Source: Campylobacter concisus (GTDB taxonomy: Bacteria > Campylobacterota > Campylobacteria > Campylobacterales > Campylobacteraceae). Taken from it: a DNA stretch of 64,000 nucleotides. A model generated the notes under the pieces. It saw only the letters and a list, made by a program, of their open reading frames with translations, did no database searches and was not told the origin of the DNA. The stretch is taken from positions 124,001 to 188,000 of the forward strand of contig NZ_PPAF01000026.1 of assembly GCF_002913045.1 (NCBI RefSeq), read 5' to 3'. The position numbers and the translations under genes are program-made. Positions 32,367 to 42,760 of the stretch are shown here, piece after piece (the stretch's first letter is position 1; each line of letters opens with the position of its first letter).

Positions 32367-33610
32367 TAATGGCAATCGCATATGATTTTGACGGAACACT
32401 AGCAAGAGGCAATATACAAGAAAATTCTTTTATACCAACAACGCTAGGTATAAAAAAAGAAGATTTTTGGAACAACGTAAAGGAACTATCTGAAGAAAAC
32501 AATATGGATGAGATATTGTCATATATGTATTTGATTGTGACAAAAGCATATGGTGCTGGTGCAAAAATTACAAGAGAGGAGCTTAGCAAACACGGTAAAA
32601 CTGTTAAATACTTTAACGGCGTGGAAGAGTTTTTTGAAAGGATTAATGATTATGCTGCACAAAAGGGGATATCGATTGAGCATTATATAGTATCATCAGG
32701 TACCAAAGAAATGATCGATGGAACGACTATAGCGAATAAATTTAAAAATATTTATGCGTCATCATTTATGTATGATGAATACGGCAAACCGACTTGGCCA
32801 GCTTTGGCAATTAACTATACGACAAAAACTCAATATTTATACAGGATAAGCAAAGGAATTCTTAACGCTTGGGACAATAAACTAATTAATAAATATATAC
32901 CAGAGAATGAAAGAAGTATTTTATTTGAGAACATGATATATATAGGTGATGGAGAAACTGATGTTCCAGCTATGAAGTTACTAAAAACTAATGGTGGAAC
33001 TTCAATTGCTGTTTATGATGAAAATAAAGAGACTGCCAAAACACTTTTGGAGCAAAATAGAGTTAATTATATTGCCAAAGCTGATTATACTGATGGATCG
33101 GAGATAGATGCTATTATAAAATCTACGATAGATAGAATTAGTTTAAATTTAAAAAATGGAAAATTGCAAATATATAATAAGCAAAATACTGTAGAAAAAA
33201 ACATACAAAAATCCAATAATCAAGCAAGGAATAAACAATATTATTTAAGTGTTCTTAAAACGGAAGGATTTAAATTAGAAGATACTAACAAAACAAATAA
33301 AATATATTTAAAAAAATATTCATGGGATGACCACAGATATCAAACCTCGTTTTATATATGGAATAATGGAAATTATATTGGAACAGCTAAAATAGCGAAA
33401 TTAAATCAAAATAAAAATGAGCATACTGCAGATTTACTGGAGAAGAATTTTGATAAGTTAGATGATGATTTTTTCTCTGTTATACGCTTTAAAAAAGATG
33501 AGATAGATGAAGAGACTAAAGAGGCATTGAGGTTTTTATTGAATGATATTAGTAATACTAATAAATACGATAATAATGAAATTGTAAAAAAATCTTTAAA
33601 GAGAAGTTAG
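32342..33610 (+). CDS. HAD-superfamily hydrolase with unknown C-terminal domain, inside the R-M operon
   Basis: A 422-residue protein whose first 270 residues form a HAD phosphatase-like domain: motif I DFDGT at 15-19, motif II-like IVSSGT, and motif III/IV YIGDGETDVPAMK, so the nucleophile and Mg-binding aspartates are present. The last 130 residues (from about 290, YYLSVLKTEGF onward, with SWDDHRYQTSFYIW) are unassigned. The start at 32342 has AAGGAG at 32327-32332 within hsdS; a later ATG at 32369 lacks one. It is co-transcribed between hsdS and hsdR and very AT-rich. Extra genes in type I operons are known in Campylobacter (rlo genes), but I do not recognise this one. An immune or regulatory role is inference. 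Confidence 0.75.
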   Translation: MLCEKSNVIMAIAYDFDGTLARGNIQENSFIPTTLGIKKEDFWNNVKELSEENNMDEILSYMYLIVTKAYGAGAKITREELSKHGKTVKYFNGVEEFFERINDYAAQKGISIEHYIVSSGTKEMIDGTTIANKFKNIYASSFMYDEYGKPTWPALAINYTTKTQYLYRISKGILNAWDNKLINKYIPENERSILFENMIYIGDGETDVPAMKLLKTNGGTSIAVYDENKETAKTLLEQNRVNYIAKADYTDGSEIDAIIKSTIDRISLNLKNGKLQIYNKQNTVEKNIQKSNNQARNKQYYLSVLKTEGFKLEDTNKTNKIYLKKYSWDDHRYQTSFYIWNNGNYIGTAKIAKLNQNKNEHTADLLEKNFDKLDDDFFSVIRFKKDEIDEETKEALRFLLNDISNTNKYDNNEIVKKSLKRS

Positions 33611-33627
33611 CCAAATAAGGATACCAA

Positions 33628-36600
33628 ATGACCCCAGATACTTCAGAAAATAAGATCCAGCAAAACAGCATAAATTTACTTCAAAGCTTGGGCTATAAAT
33701 TTATAAGCAGGGAGGAAAATTTAAGGCTTCGTGGCGGTAAATCAAGCGAGGTTTTGTTTAGGGAAATTTTAACCCAAAAGCTTGGCGAGATAAACGGCTA
33801 CGAGTATAAGGGCAAGAGGTATAAATTTAGCCAAAGTAATGTCTTAAAAGCGGTCGATGAGCTAGCTGGGGTATCTTTAAACGAAGGGCTAATGGTCGCA
33901 AATGAAAGGATCACAAATTTACTCTTGCTTGGCACTAGTTTAGAAGAAAATTTAGAAGATGAGACAAAAAGGAGCTTCTCTTTTAAATTTATAGACTTTG
34001 AAAATTTACAAAACAACGATTTTTATGTAACGGAAGAATTTGAAGTAAGCAGAGTAAGCCAGAGCGACGCACAAAAGCACAGAAGGCCTGATCTCGTGCT
34101 TTTTATAAACGGCATACCAATAGTCGTGATCGAGCTTAAAAAATCAAGCGTGAGCTTTGAAAACGGCATAAAGCAGCTTGAAAAAGAGCAGGGCAAAGAT
34201 GAGATAGCGCACCTTTTTAAATACATCCAGCTAACCATCGCGGCAAATGGAAGTGGGGCAAGATACGGCACTACTGGTACGCCGTTTAAATTTTATAGCG
34301 TGTGGAAAGAGCAGGACGAAGCCAAGGCAAAAGAGAGCTTAAAAAGCGTGATAAATGGTAGAGAGGTAAGCGCGCTTGATATGACGCTCTTTGCGCTACT
34401 ATCTAAAGATAGGCTGCTAAGGCTAGTTAGGCACTATATAGTGTTTGATAAAAGGATGAAAAAAGTTTGCAGATATCAGCAGTTCTTCGCTATCGAAGAG
34501 ACGCTAAAGAGGGTATCGGCGAAAAAAGACGGAGCAAGAGCGGGCGGACTCATCTGGCACACGCAAGGAAGCGGCAAGTCGCTCACGATGGTGATGCTAA
34601 CAAAGCTTTTAAAGCAAATTTACATAAACTCAAAGATCATCGTCGTAACTGACAGGATAGATCTAGATGGACAGATACACGAGACTTTTGAAAATACGGA
34701 CATGAAAGCAGGGCGAGCAAGTAGCGGAAGCGATCTGATAGAAAAGCTACAAAGCGGCATTAGCGTGATAACTACGCTCGTGCATAAATTTGAAAAGGTG
34801 AAAAATCAAAAGGTAGTGATAAGAGATGGCGATATATTTGTGCTAGTGGATGAGAGCCACCGCACGCAAGGCGGAGATTTACATAAGGCTATGAAAAAAG
34901 CGCTGCCTCTTGCTTGTTATATAGGATTTACCGGCACGCCGCTTTTAAAGCGTGAGAAAAACAGCTTTGCTAAATTTGGCGGAGAAATTCATAGATATAC
35001 GATAGATGACGCGGTAAAAGACGGAGCTGTGTTGCCGCTACTTTACGAGGGGCGATACGTGGGTCAAGAGGTGCTAGACCCTGAGGGGCTAACTAGGAAA
35101 TTTGACCTCATATCAAGAGAGCTTGGCGATGAAGCTAAGAGGGACTTGCAGCAAAAGTGGGCAAGGTTTGAGCGTGTGGCATCAAGCGAGCAAAGGCTAG
35201 AGCTAATAGCTGTTGATATAAATGAGCACATCAAAAAGACTTTGAAAAAAAGTGGCTTTAAAGCGATGCTAGCAACGCAAAGAAAATATGACGCCATAAA
35301 ATATTATGAGATATTTGAAGAATTTGGAGAGATAAAAAGTGCTTATGTGATATCAAGTAACGAGCATGAGGAGCTTGAGGGCGGACATAAAGAGTATGTC
35401 GCAAAAGCGTGGCAAGAGACTATAAGGGGCTACGGCAGCGAGGAAGAGTATCTAAAGCATGTGAAGGATGAATTTATTTATGGCGACGAGATAGACTTGC
35501 TTATTGTTGTGGATAAGCTTTTAACTGGCTTTGACGCACCAAGAGCAAGCACGCTTTATATAGATAAACAGCTAAAAGAGCATAATTTGCTCCAAGCCAT
35601 AGCTAGAGTAAATAGGCTTTATGACGGGAAAGATTATGGCTACATTATTGATTATAGAGGGCTTCTTGGCGAGCTTGATCAGGCGCTTACTAGCTATGCG
35701 TCGCTAAGTGGCTTTGACCCAGAAGATATAACTGGAGCCGTGATAGACGTAAGAAGCGAGATAATAAAGGCTAAGACTTACTATACTCATCTGGATGATC
35801 TTTTTAGCAGCGTGAAATTTAAAGACGATCTGGAAAGCTACGCGGCGGTTTTAGAGGACGTGCAAAAACGAGATGACTTTAAAGAGTGGCTATCACAGTT
35901 TGCAAGGGCGTTTAAACTAGCGCTTTCAAGTGAGAAAATTTATGACATATTAAGCGAAGAGGAGATCAAAGCTTATAAGCAGAGGGTTAAATTTTATAAC
36001 GAGCTAAGAAAGGCTGTGCAACTAAGGTATCACGAGGCTTGCGACTTTGGAAAATATGAAGCGCAGATGCAAAAGCTGCTTGATACTTACGTAAATGCAC
36101 AAGGGGTTAATGAGCTTACGAAACTCGTAAATATCTTTGAGACGGAATTTGACGATGAGGTGCAAAGGGTAGAGGGCAAAAACGCAAAGGCCGACACGAT
36201 CATTAGCGCCATAAGCGCGGTGGTAAAAGAGAAAATGGACTCAAATCCAGCCTTTTATAAATCAATAGCGCAGCAAATACAAGATATCATCGACGAATAC
36301 AAGGCAAAAAGGCTAAGCGAGGAAGAAAAACTTACCAAAGCAAAACTACTAAAAGACCTTATAACAGGTGCTTTAAAACCAAATGAAGACAGGTATCCAA
36401 AAGAATTTAATGCTAATAAAATTTTGTTTGCTATTTATGATAATTTACTTGATATTTTGGGCGATGTGGGGCTTGCGGATGTCGAGGTGGTAGCTAAAAA
36501 TTTGAGCCTGAAATTTTATGAAATTTACGAAAAAGCCTCAAAAAAACCAGAATGGCACAAAAATAAAGACGTAGAAAACGAGATAACAAGTCAGATGGAG

Positions 36601-36705
36601 GATGCTCTTTGGGAGATAGAGGACGAATATGACGTTTCTATCGATGAGAAGGAGAAAATTTACCAAACTATCCGTGGAATAGAGATAAGCTTTTATGTTA
36701 AATGA
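33628..36705 (+). CDS. hsdR: Type I restriction endonuclease subunit HsdR
   Basis: The 1025-residue motor and nuclease subunit. The N-terminal nuclease domain has RRPDLVLFINGIPIVVIELKKS (PD...E-x-K). The helicase core follows: Walker A HTQGSGKSLTMVM, DEAD-type motif VDESHR, motif III GFTGTPLL, and the later motif VDKLLTGFDAPRASTLYID with QAIARVNR (motif VI). The C-terminal helical domain contacts HsdM. No lesion is visible, so restriction is probably active. It begins 17 bases after the HAD gene and overlaps the metallopeptidase gene by 11 bases. Confidence 0.95.
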   Translation: MTPDTSENKIQQNSINLLQSLGYKFISREENLRLRGGKSSEVLFREILTQKLGEINGYEYKGKRYKFSQSNVLKAVDELAGVSLNEGLMVANERITNLLLLGTSLEENLEDETKRSFSFKFIDFENLQNNDFYVTEEFEVSRVSQSDAQKHRRPDLVLFINGIPIVVIELKKSSVSFENGIKQLEKEQGKDEIAHLFKYIQLTIAANGSGARYGTTGTPFKFYSVWKEQDEAKAKESLKSVINGREVSALDMTLFALLSKDRLLRLVRHYIVFDKRMKKVCRYQQFFAIEETLKRVSAKKDGARAGGLIWHTQGSGKSLTMVMLTKLLKQIYINSKIIVVTDRIDLDGQIHETFENTDMKAGRASSGSDLIEKLQSGISVITTLVHKFEKVKNQKVVIRDGDIFVLVDESHRTQGGDLHKAMKKALPLACYIGFTGTPLLKREKNSFAKFGGEIHRYTIDDAVKDGAVLPLLYEGRYVGQEVLDPEGLTRKFDLISRELGDEAKRDLQQKWARFERVASSEQRLELIAVDINEHIKKTLKKSGFKAMLATQRKYDAIKYYEIFEEFGEIKSAYVISSNEHEELEGGHKEYVAKAWQETIRGYGSEEEYLKHVKDEFIYGDEIDLLIVVDKLLTGFDAPRASTLYIDKQLKEHNLLQAIARVNRLYDGKDYGYIIDYRGLLGELDQALTSYASLSGFDPEDITGAVIDVRSEIIKAKTYYTHLDDLFSSVKFKDDLESYAAVLEDVQKRDDFKEWLSQFARAFKLALSSEKIYDILSEEEIKAYKQRVKFYNELRKAVQLRYHEACDFGKYEAQMQKLLDTYVNAQGVNELTKLVNIFETEFDDEVQRVEGKNAKADTIISAISAVVKEKMDSNPAFYKSIAQQIQDIIDEYKAKRLSEEEKLTKAKLLKDLITGALKPNEDRYPKEFNANKILFAIYDNLLDILGDVGLADVEVVAKNLSLKFYEIYEKASKKPEWHKNKDVENEITSQMEDALWEIEDEYDVSIDEKEKIYQTIRGIEISFYVK

Positions 36706-37354
36706 GGTGAAAATCATCAAAAAAGAGGTGAAAAATATCACCTTAAAAGTTAGACCAAATGGCGAAGTGATCCTAACGGCGCCAAAAACGGCAAGCGATG
36801 AGCATATAAAATTTATCATAAAAAAAAGAGCTAAATGGATAGTGCAAAAGCGCGCGTTTTTTTCCTCGTTTAAGACGAGTAAAAAAGAATACGTAAGCGG
36901 CGAGGACTTTAAATATCTTGGACGAAGTTATCGGCTAAAAGTGGTGCAGTCTAAAGAGGAGCGCGTAAAGCTACAAAGGGGCTATCTTGAGCTATTTGTA
37001 AAAGATAAAGGCGATATAAAACGAAAAGAAAAATTGGTCTATGAGTGGTATCACGAAAAGGCGATGCTATATTTTTTTAATATCTTGCAAGAGTTTAACA
37101 AGATAGTAAAACAAGATATCAAAAGCGTAAAGATAAGGCAGATGAAGACAAGATGGGGGAGTTGCAATCCTTATAAATCATATATAAATTTAAACATAGG
37201 ACTCATCAAAAAACCAAAATCGTGCATCGAGTATGTCGTATTTCACGAGCTTGCTCACCTGCTGTATCCAAATCACTCAAAGAAATTTTATGACTATCTA
37301 GCGCTTTATATGCCTGATTGGCAAAAACGCAAGGAAATTTTGGAAAGAGCTTAG
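36695..37354 (+). CDS. YgjP-like zinc metallopeptidase
   Basis: A 219-residue cytoplasmic protein of the YgjP/DUF45 (WLM-like) family. The zinc site is HELAH at 184-188 with a third ligand H194 (YPNHSKKFY); the preceding KTRWGSC segment is the family signature. It is translationally coupled to hsdR (11-base overlap). Such genes are frequent last members of type I R-M operons, but their role there is not settled; processing of HsdR, as ClpXP does in E. coli restriction alleviation, would be one possibility. Confidence 0.85.
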   Translation: MLNEVKIIKKEVKNITLKVRPNGEVILTAPKTASDEHIKFIIKKRAKWIVQKRAFFSSFKTSKKEYVSGEDFKYLGRSYRLKVVQSKEERVKLQRGYLELFVKDKGDIKRKEKLVYEWYHEKAMLYFFNILQEFNKIVKQDIKSVKIRQMKTRWGSCNPYKSYINLNIGLIKKPKSCIEYVVFHELAHLLYPNHSKKFYDYLALYMPDWQKRKEILERA

Positions 37355-37476
37355 AAAATTTGGCTTAAATTTTGGGCTATTAAACATTTTTTGTATTTTT
37401 ATGTTTTGAAAAATACTTTAAAGCTTAAAGAAAAAACGACGAAAAATTTTTGATCTTGTAATGTTAGTGAAGTAGG

Positions 37477-37553
37477 TGGTGGGTTCACCAGGACTCGAAC
37501 CTGGGACCATCCGGTTATGAGCCGGATGCTCTAACCAACTGAGCTATGAACCC
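37477..37553 (-). tRNA. tRNA-Met (anticodon CAT)
   Basis: A 77-base cloverleaf on the minus strand: acceptor GGGTTCA/TGAACCC, D-arm AGCTCAGTTGGTTAGAGC, anticodon stem-loop CCGGCTCATAACCGG, T-arm GGTTCGAGTCC, discriminator A and encoded CCA. The normal first base pair argues against the initiator; elongator Met is preferred over Ile2 (CAU), which cannot be wholly excluded. Confidence 0.92.
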
Positions 37554-37640
37554 ACAGTTGAAAGAAAATCGTATTATACAAGAAAAAGCTTATCTAAATA
37601 TAAAAAATAGCCTTTTTTACGTGGAGTATAAAACAAACAA

Positions 37641-37671
37641 ATTTAAAAAGAAAAGCCCTAAAATAGGGCTT
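37641..37671 (-). terminator. Terminator of ppa
   Basis: AAGCCCTA (37653-37660), loop AAA, TAGGGCTT (37664-37671); on the minus strand followed by TTCTTTTTAAAT. Confidence 0.8.
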
Positions 37672-37676
37672 ATAAA

Positions 37677-38195
37677 TTATTTATAATTTTTTATCGCAGC
37701 GTCTAAAATCTCTTTTGCAGCGTTTGCGTCTTTAAATTCTTTTACCTTTACCCATTTATTTGGCTCAAGAATTTTATAAGTTTCAAAGAAATTTTTAATT
37801 TTATTTAGCGTTGCAACTGGTAAGTCTTCGTAGCTTTTTATCGTCTCATATCTTGGATCGATCTTTGTAACTGGCACAGCCAAAAGCTTCTCGTCCATAC
37901 CTGCTTCATCTTCCATCACCAAAACGCCTATTAAGCGGCAAGGGATGATACTGCCAGCTTGGAGTGGATACTCGTTTAGCACCAAAATATCAGCTGGATC
38001 GCCGTCAGCCGCAAGTGTGTTTGGCACAAAGCCGTAGTTTGCTGGGTAAAACATCGCTGAGTAAAGTACGCGATCGACCACGACTGCACCGCTATCTTTA
38101 TCGATCTCGTATTTGATATTTGAGCCATAAGGTATTTCGATTACGGCATTGATTTTGTCTGGGTTTGAGCCAGCTTTGATTTTTGAAACGTCCAT
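37677..38195 (-). CDS. ppa: Inorganic pyrophosphatase
   Basis: Family I soluble pyrophosphatase, hydrolysing PPi to two phosphates. The 172-residue length is typical. Visible motifs: EIPYGSNIKYEIDKDSGAVVVDR, the signature GDPADILVL (DxDPxD-type metal site: ADGDPADILV) and KIDPRYETI. Cytoplasmic, no signal peptide. Monocistronic with its own terminator; the same place relative to adk and aspS as in C. jejuni. Confidence 0.96.
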   Translation of the reverse strand: MDVSKIKAGSNPDKINAVIEIPYGSNIKYEIDKDSGAVVVDRVLYSAMFYPANYGFVPNTLAADGDPADILVLNEYPLQAGSIIPCRLIGVLVMEDEAGMDEKLLAVPVTKIDPRYETIKSYEDLPVATLNKIKNFFETYKILEPNKWVKVKEFKDANAAKEILDAAIKNYK

Positions 38196-38265
38196 ATATT
38201 CGTCCTTTATGTTAGAAATTTTCGTGATTTTAGTATTTTTTGCATTAAATACGTGTAAATTTTAA

Positions 38266-38604
38266 CTACCTTATGATTTCTACGCTATCTACGTCGATCT
38301 CTGTTTTTGTAAGGTCTTTATCTATCTCGCCTCTTATTCGTAAAGGTGTATCTTCATTGACTGTTATGTTGCCCCATTTGTCATTGTCGATTTCAACGAC
38401 AATGACATCACCATTTTTATCGATAAATTCATATTTGTCTGATTTTATATGTGATTTTATTTTACCTTCTAGCACAACTTTGGTGTCGTCGTTTAGTTTT
38501 AAGGTATCTTTTACGCTTATAATATTTTTGCTTGGGTGTTTTGAGACAAAACCTCCAGCCATTGCAATGCTAGCAGATATTGCAGCGATTATAATTTTTT
38601 TCAT
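38266..38604 (-). CDS. YgiW/YdeI-type OB-fold periplasmic protein
   Basis: A 112-residue protein with a Sec signal peptide (MKKIIIAAISASIAMAGG) followed by a BOF (bacterial OB-fold) domain of the YgiW/YdeI/NirD family: SVKDTLKLNDDTKVVLEGKI, YEFIDKNGDVIVVEID and TPLRIRGEIDKD. Relatives are linked to stress tolerance in other bacteria and may bind small ligands or metals. Monocistronic; no specific ligand can be given. Confidence 0.85.
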   Translation of the reverse strand: MKKIIIAAISASIAMAGGFVSKHPSKNIISVKDTLKLNDDTKVVLEGKIKSHIKSDKYEFIDKNGDVIVVEIDNDKWGNITVNEDTPLRIRGEIDKDLTKTEIDVDSVEIIR

Positions 38605-38675
38605 TTTTATCCTTTAAAATTGGTTGTGAAATTTTAAGGGATAGTACATTTATGATATTAATAAAAGGTAAGTTT

Positions 38676-39141
38676 TTACATAAAATCTTTTGTAACAATC
38701 TTATAGATGTTTTTAGCGGTAATCGGTAGTGCTCTATCTGCATTGCCACCAAGAAAGCCATATCTAATCTCGACAGTAACGTTAAATTTGGCTACCTCTT
38801 TACCACTTTGATCGACTAAATTTATGACTGCGAGAGTTTCAGATTTACCAGCACCACCTATGCCTAGGGTTAAGTGTCTAAGGATCCTAACTCCATTTTT
38901 TGTTCTTTGTATATCGCATTTTATGATTAGGTCGTCACCGTATTGGTTTTTCTTTTTTAAAAATGTATTTATGTATCCTTCTAGCTTTTTATCAAGTTCA
39001 GTTTCGCCACAAACCGCTTTAGCACTGCTGTACTTATGTGTGGTATCCTTTTCAACCATCTCTATATACTTTTTTTGCACATCCTGTAAAAGTAAAAATG
39101 GCTATGATCGCAAGTAGTATTGTAAATTTAAGTTTATGCAT
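38676..39141 (-). pseudogene. Lipoprotein gene split by an A7 run
   Basis: The start at 39141 opens a lipoprotein signal peptide (MHKLKFTILLAIIAIFTFTGCAK, lipobox FTGC) that runs out of frame at a run of seven A (minus strand; 39076-39070) and stops soon after (YRDG-stop). The body (134 codons from GTG 39080: KKYIEMVEKDTTHKYSSA onward to 38676) is in another frame. With six A the two parts join as TGCAKKYIEMVEK. The body has no family I can name; it has strands typical of an outer-membrane-associated lipoprotein. Frameshift mutation, reversible slippage or a sequencing error are all possible. Confidence 0.65.
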
Positions 39142-39245
39142 AATTTCATCTTTGTTTAGGTCTGTTAAAAATAAGTTTAGAATTGTAGGGAAGTTACATT
39201 TAAAATAAAATTAAAAATAAGTATATTTGAATGATATTTATTTGG

Positions 39246-39271
39246 GACCTTGCACATTTTTATGCAAGGTC
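39246..39271 (-). terminator. Hairpin downstream of adk
   Basis: GACCTTGCA (39246-39254) pairs with TGCAAGGTC (39263-39271), 8-base loop. The T tract on the minus strand is weak. Confidence 0.5.
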
Positions 39272-39278
39272 TGTAAAT

Positions 39279-39848
39279 TTATAAAAGTTTAGCTAGTAAA
39301 TTTTTGATATCAGCTACGATCTCGTCTATACCACGCTCACCATTTACCACATGAAGTAGCTCTTTTTCGCTGTAAAAATTGCGGATAGGTTTGATCGGAT
39401 CAAGATATACTTTCATGCGGTTGTTAAAGACTTCGTTATTATCGTCAGCGCCTCTTGCACGGCCAAGCACTCTAGCTCTTGCCACATCTTCACTAACATC
39501 TACTTCGATAACACCTTTTAGAGAAATTTCATCTTGTTCGCTTAGAACCTTATCAAGTTCAGTCATTTGCTCAACACTTCTTGGGTAGCCATCTATTATG
39601 ATGTTTGATTTATTTGAGCTTTTAATGGCTGATACAATCGCATTTACGACAACGTCAAGTGGAACCAAATTTCCTTTTGAGATAAAGCCATCTATAAGCT
39701 TACCAAGCTCGCTCCCACTTGTAACTTCAGCTCTTAAAAGATCGCCAGTTGAAAAGTGTGCAAATTTCTCATCTTGTTGTGCGATGATCGATGCGTCTGT
39801 TGTTTTGCCGCTGCCTGGAGCGCCGATGATTAAAAATAAATTCTTCAT
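39279..39848 (-). CDS. adk: Adenylate kinase
   Basis: Catalyses AMP + ATP to 2 ADP. The 189-residue short-lid form has the P-loop GAPGSGKTT at residues 8-16, the AMP-binding [11 protein letters not shown], the DGYPRS motif and the short LID segment [16 protein letters not shown]. Lies between the lipoprotein locus and aspS, as in C. jejuni (Cj0639c). Confidence 0.96.
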   Translation of the reverse strand: MKNLFLIIGAPGSGKTTDASIIAQQDEKFAHFSTGDLLRAEVTSGSELGKLIDGFISKGNLVPLDVVVNAIVSAIKSSNKSNIIIDGYPRSVEQMTELDKVLSEQDEISLKGVIEVDVSEDVARARVLGRARGADDNNEVFNNRMKVYLDPIKPIRNFYSEKELLHVVNGERGIDEIVADIKNLLAKLL

Positions 39849-40034
39849 TCTTTCCCTTTTTATATTTTTTGAGCACCTTTGAATGAGTTTGAAAATTTCA
39901 CCCTGTAGCAGACTATATGTCTAGCTTTGGGGTGAAATTTTCTGCACAACAACCAAAATCATCTCAAAAATTTGATCTTTAAATAAAATAACTCAAATTT
40001 AGACATCTAAAAGTCTAAATTTATTGCAAAAATT

Positions 40035-41792
40035 TTAAGCTTTTTGTTCTTTTTCTCTTATCCTTAGTCCTAGCTCCCTAAGCTGTTCGTTGCTAGCGTG
40101 GCTTGGTGCCTTTGTTAGTGGGCACTGAGCGCGCTGTGTTTTAGGGAAGGCTATGACGTCACGGATCGAGCCTGCTTTATTTACAAGCATATTTAGCCTG
40201 TCAAATCCTATCGCGATACCGCCATGTGGAGGCGCGCCAAATGTCAATGCATCAAGCAAGAAGCCAAATTTCTCACGCTGCTCCTCTTCGTCTATGCCAA
40301 GAAGTTTAAAGACCTTTTGTTGGATATCGTTTTTATGAATTCTTATACTTCCGCCGCCAAGCTCAAAGCCGTTAAGTACGACGTCGTGAGCGATAGAGAG
40401 GATATCCTCAAGATCAGGCTCGTCTATATTTTTTGGCATAGTAAATGGATGATGCATCGCAGAGTAGCTGCCATCATCATTTTGCTCAAACATTGGGAAG
40501 TCAAGCACCCATAAAAACTCAAGTTTGTCTTGATCGATGATATTCATTTGCTCGGCTAGGAAAATTCTAAATCGTCCCATGTAGTCAAGCACGACTTTTT
40601 TCTTGCCAGCGCCAAAAAATACGACGTCACCAACTTTTAGTTCACATCTTGAGACGATCTCGTCAAGATCGCTTTGCTCAAAAAATTTGCAAAGTGGGCC
40701 TTTTAGTCCTTCTTCTTTCATTTGGAAGTAGCCAAGCCCTTGTGCGCCAAATTTACGTACAAATTCTTCAAATCTATTCATCTCGCGCTTACTAAAGATG
40801 TTGTCGCCATTTGGCACTTTTAGCGCTTTGATGCGGTTTTTCTTTTTGTCTTTTGCGATAGAGCTAAAAATTTCATTGCTTGAGCGCTCGAAAATATCGA
40901 TTACATCGATCATTTTTAGATCATATCTAAGATCAGGCTTATCTGAGCCATAAGTCTCGGTTGCCTCTTTGTAGCTCATACGTCTAAATGGCGTTTTGAT
41001 ATCGTATCCGCAGGCTTTAAAGATGTCTTTTAGCATCGTCTCAGCCATATTTATGATATCTTCTTGCTCGACAAAGCTCATTTCGATATCTATTTGGGTA
41101 AATTCTGGTTGGCGATCAGCCCTTAAGTCCTCGTCGCGGAAGCATTTTGCGATTTGGAAATATTTATCAAAGCCAGAACACATCAAAAGCTGTTTAAATA
41201 GCTGTGGGCTTTGTGGGAGTGCATAGAACTGGCCTGGATATACGCGGCTTGGCACTAGGTAGTCTCTAGCACCTTCTGGAGTTGCGCGTGTTAAAACTGG
41301 AGTTTCAAACTCGATAAAGCCCATTTTATCTAGGCTGTTTCTAGCTGCGATCGCTGCACGAGAACGCATTTTAAATATATTTTGCAAGCGCTCGCTTCTA
41401 AGGTCTAAAAAGCGGTATTTTAGTCTGATGTCCTCATTTACGCTCTCATCGCCTATCATAAATGGTAGTGGCTCGCTTGGATTTTCGATGATTAGCTCAC
41501 TTACTATTACTTCTATCTCACCAGTTTTTAGCTTTGGATTGGTTAGTCCTTCGCCTCTAGCTCTTACTTTTCCTTTTGCTTTTAAGACATATTCATCTCT
41601 TACTTTTGCAGCCACGTCATGTGCTTCTTTGCTATCAGCCGGATCGCAAACTAATTGTATAAGCCCACTAACGTCTCTTAAGTCGATGAAAACAACGCCA
41701 CCATGGTCTCTATATGTATTTGCCCAGCCACAAAGTATTACTTCTTTACCGATATCAGCTTTGCTAAGATCGGTGCAATAATGACTTCGCAT
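40035..41792 (-). CDS. aspS: Aspartyl-tRNA synthetase
   Basis: A 585-residue class II synthetase. The N-terminal OB-fold anticodon domain ([19 protein letters not shown]) is followed by the class II core: motif 2 [20 protein letters not shown], the bacterial GAD insertion, and motif 3 [10 protein letters not shown]. Campylobacterota enzymes usually charge tRNA-Asn as well, needing GatCAB; that is family knowledge, not visible here. Ends in KEQKA. Confidence 0.96.
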   Translation of the reverse strand: MRSHYCTDLSKADIGKEVILCGWANTYRDHGGVVFIDLRDVSGLIQLVCDPADSKEAHDVAAKVRDEYVLKAKGKVRARGEGLTNPKLKTGEIEVIVSELIIENPSEPLPFMIGDESVNEDIRLKYRFLDLRSERLQNIFKMRSRAAIAARNSLDKMGFIEFETPVLTRATPEGARDYLVPSRVYPGQFYALPQSPQLFKQLLMCSGFDKYFQIAKCFRDEDLRADRQPEFTQIDIEMSFVEQEDIINMAETMLKDIFKACGYDIKTPFRRMSYKEATETYGSDKPDLRYDLKMIDVIDIFERSSNEIFSSIAKDKKKNRIKALKVPNGDNIFSKREMNRFEEFVRKFGAQGLGYFQMKEEGLKGPLCKFFEQSDLDEIVSRCELKVGDVVFFGAGKKKVVLDYMGRFRIFLAEQMNIIDQDKLEFLWVLDFPMFEQNDDGSYSAMHHPFTMPKNIDEPDLEDILSIAHDVVLNGFELGGGSIRIHKNDIQQKVFKLLGIDEEEQREKFGFLLDALTFGAPPHGGIAIGFDRLNMLVNKAGSIRDVIAFPKTQRAQCPLTKAPSHASNEQLRELGLRIREKEQKA

Positions 41793-41884
41793 AAAATGCT
41801 CCTTTGCAATGTTTTTTAGGCAATTATAATCGCTTTTTTCTTTTGAAAAGCTTTGTTAAAATAAAATATGTTACAATCATTTCT

Positions 41885-42760
41885 ATGAAAAATGAACAAA
41901 AATTTAATACCACAAATGCCAAAAAAGTGGGACTTATTGCCAAAGATTATCCATTGTTTAGGCAAGATTTAAAAAAGCTAGAAAAAATTTTATCAAAATA
42001 TAGTGTAGAAATTTTATTTGAGAAAAATTGTGCCAAGCGTATAGAAAAAAATGGTTTTGAACTAATAAAACTAGCCAAAGAGTGCGAATTTTTAATCACG
42101 CTTGGCGGTGATGGCACTATAATCTCAACTTGTAGAAAACTAGCTCATATCTCGCCGCTTGTCCTTGGCATACACGCTGGTAGGCTAGGCTTTTTGACAG
42201 ATATTACAATAAATGAGAGTGAGAAATTTTTTAAAGACTTTTTTGATGATAAATTTGAGGTAGAAATGCCTTTTATGCTAGATGTCACGCTTCATAAAAG
42301 TGATGGCAAAACCGAGCAAAAGATAGCCTTTAACGACGCTGTTATAGTTAGTAAAAATGGTGGTTCAATGACGCATATTGAGGCGTTTTTAAATGAAAAA
42401 TACTTTAATTCATATTACGGTGATGGTGTCATAGCAGCGACTCCAGCAGGCACTACGGCTTATAATATGAGCGCAAATGGCCCGATCATCTATCCTTTAA
42501 GCGAGGTATTTGCACTAACTCCCATTTGCTCGCACTCGCTCACGCAACGTCCAGTCGTGCTTACCAAAAATCACACGGTTAAATTTAAAACAAAAAGTAA
42601 TGCCATTTTAGTAATAGACGGCCAAGACCGCTTTGATATGAGTAAAATTTCAGCCGTTAGCATGAGCCTTAGTGATAAAAAAGCTAGGCTGATACGCCAT
42701 ATTGGCAGGGATTATTTTCAAATTTTAAAAGAGAAACTTCACTGGGGTTATAATGATTGA
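41885..42760 (+). CDS. nadK: NAD kinase
   Basis: Phosphorylates NAD to NADP. The 291-residue protein has the catalytic LGGDGT motif, [13 protein letters not shown]-type segment ([15 protein letters not shown]), the NDAV motif and [16 protein letters not shown]. The start ATG 41885 is chosen; the frame opens further up but that N-terminus has no conserved character. Divergent from aspS and overlapping recN by eight bases. Confidence 0.94.
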   Translation: MKNEQKFNTTNAKKVGLIAKDYPLFRQDLKKLEKILSKYSVEILFEKNCAKRIEKNGFELIKLAKECEFLITLGGDGTIISTCRKLAHISPLVLGIHAGRLGFLTDITINESEKFFKDFFDDKFEVEMPFMLDVTLHKSDGKTEQKIAFNDAVIVSKNGGSMTHIEAFLNEKYFNSYYGDGVIAATPAGTTAYNMSANGPIIYPLSEVFALTPICSHSLTQRPVVLTKNHTVKFKTKSNAILVIDGQDRFDMSKISAVSMSLSDKKARLIRHIGRDYFQILKEKLHWGYND

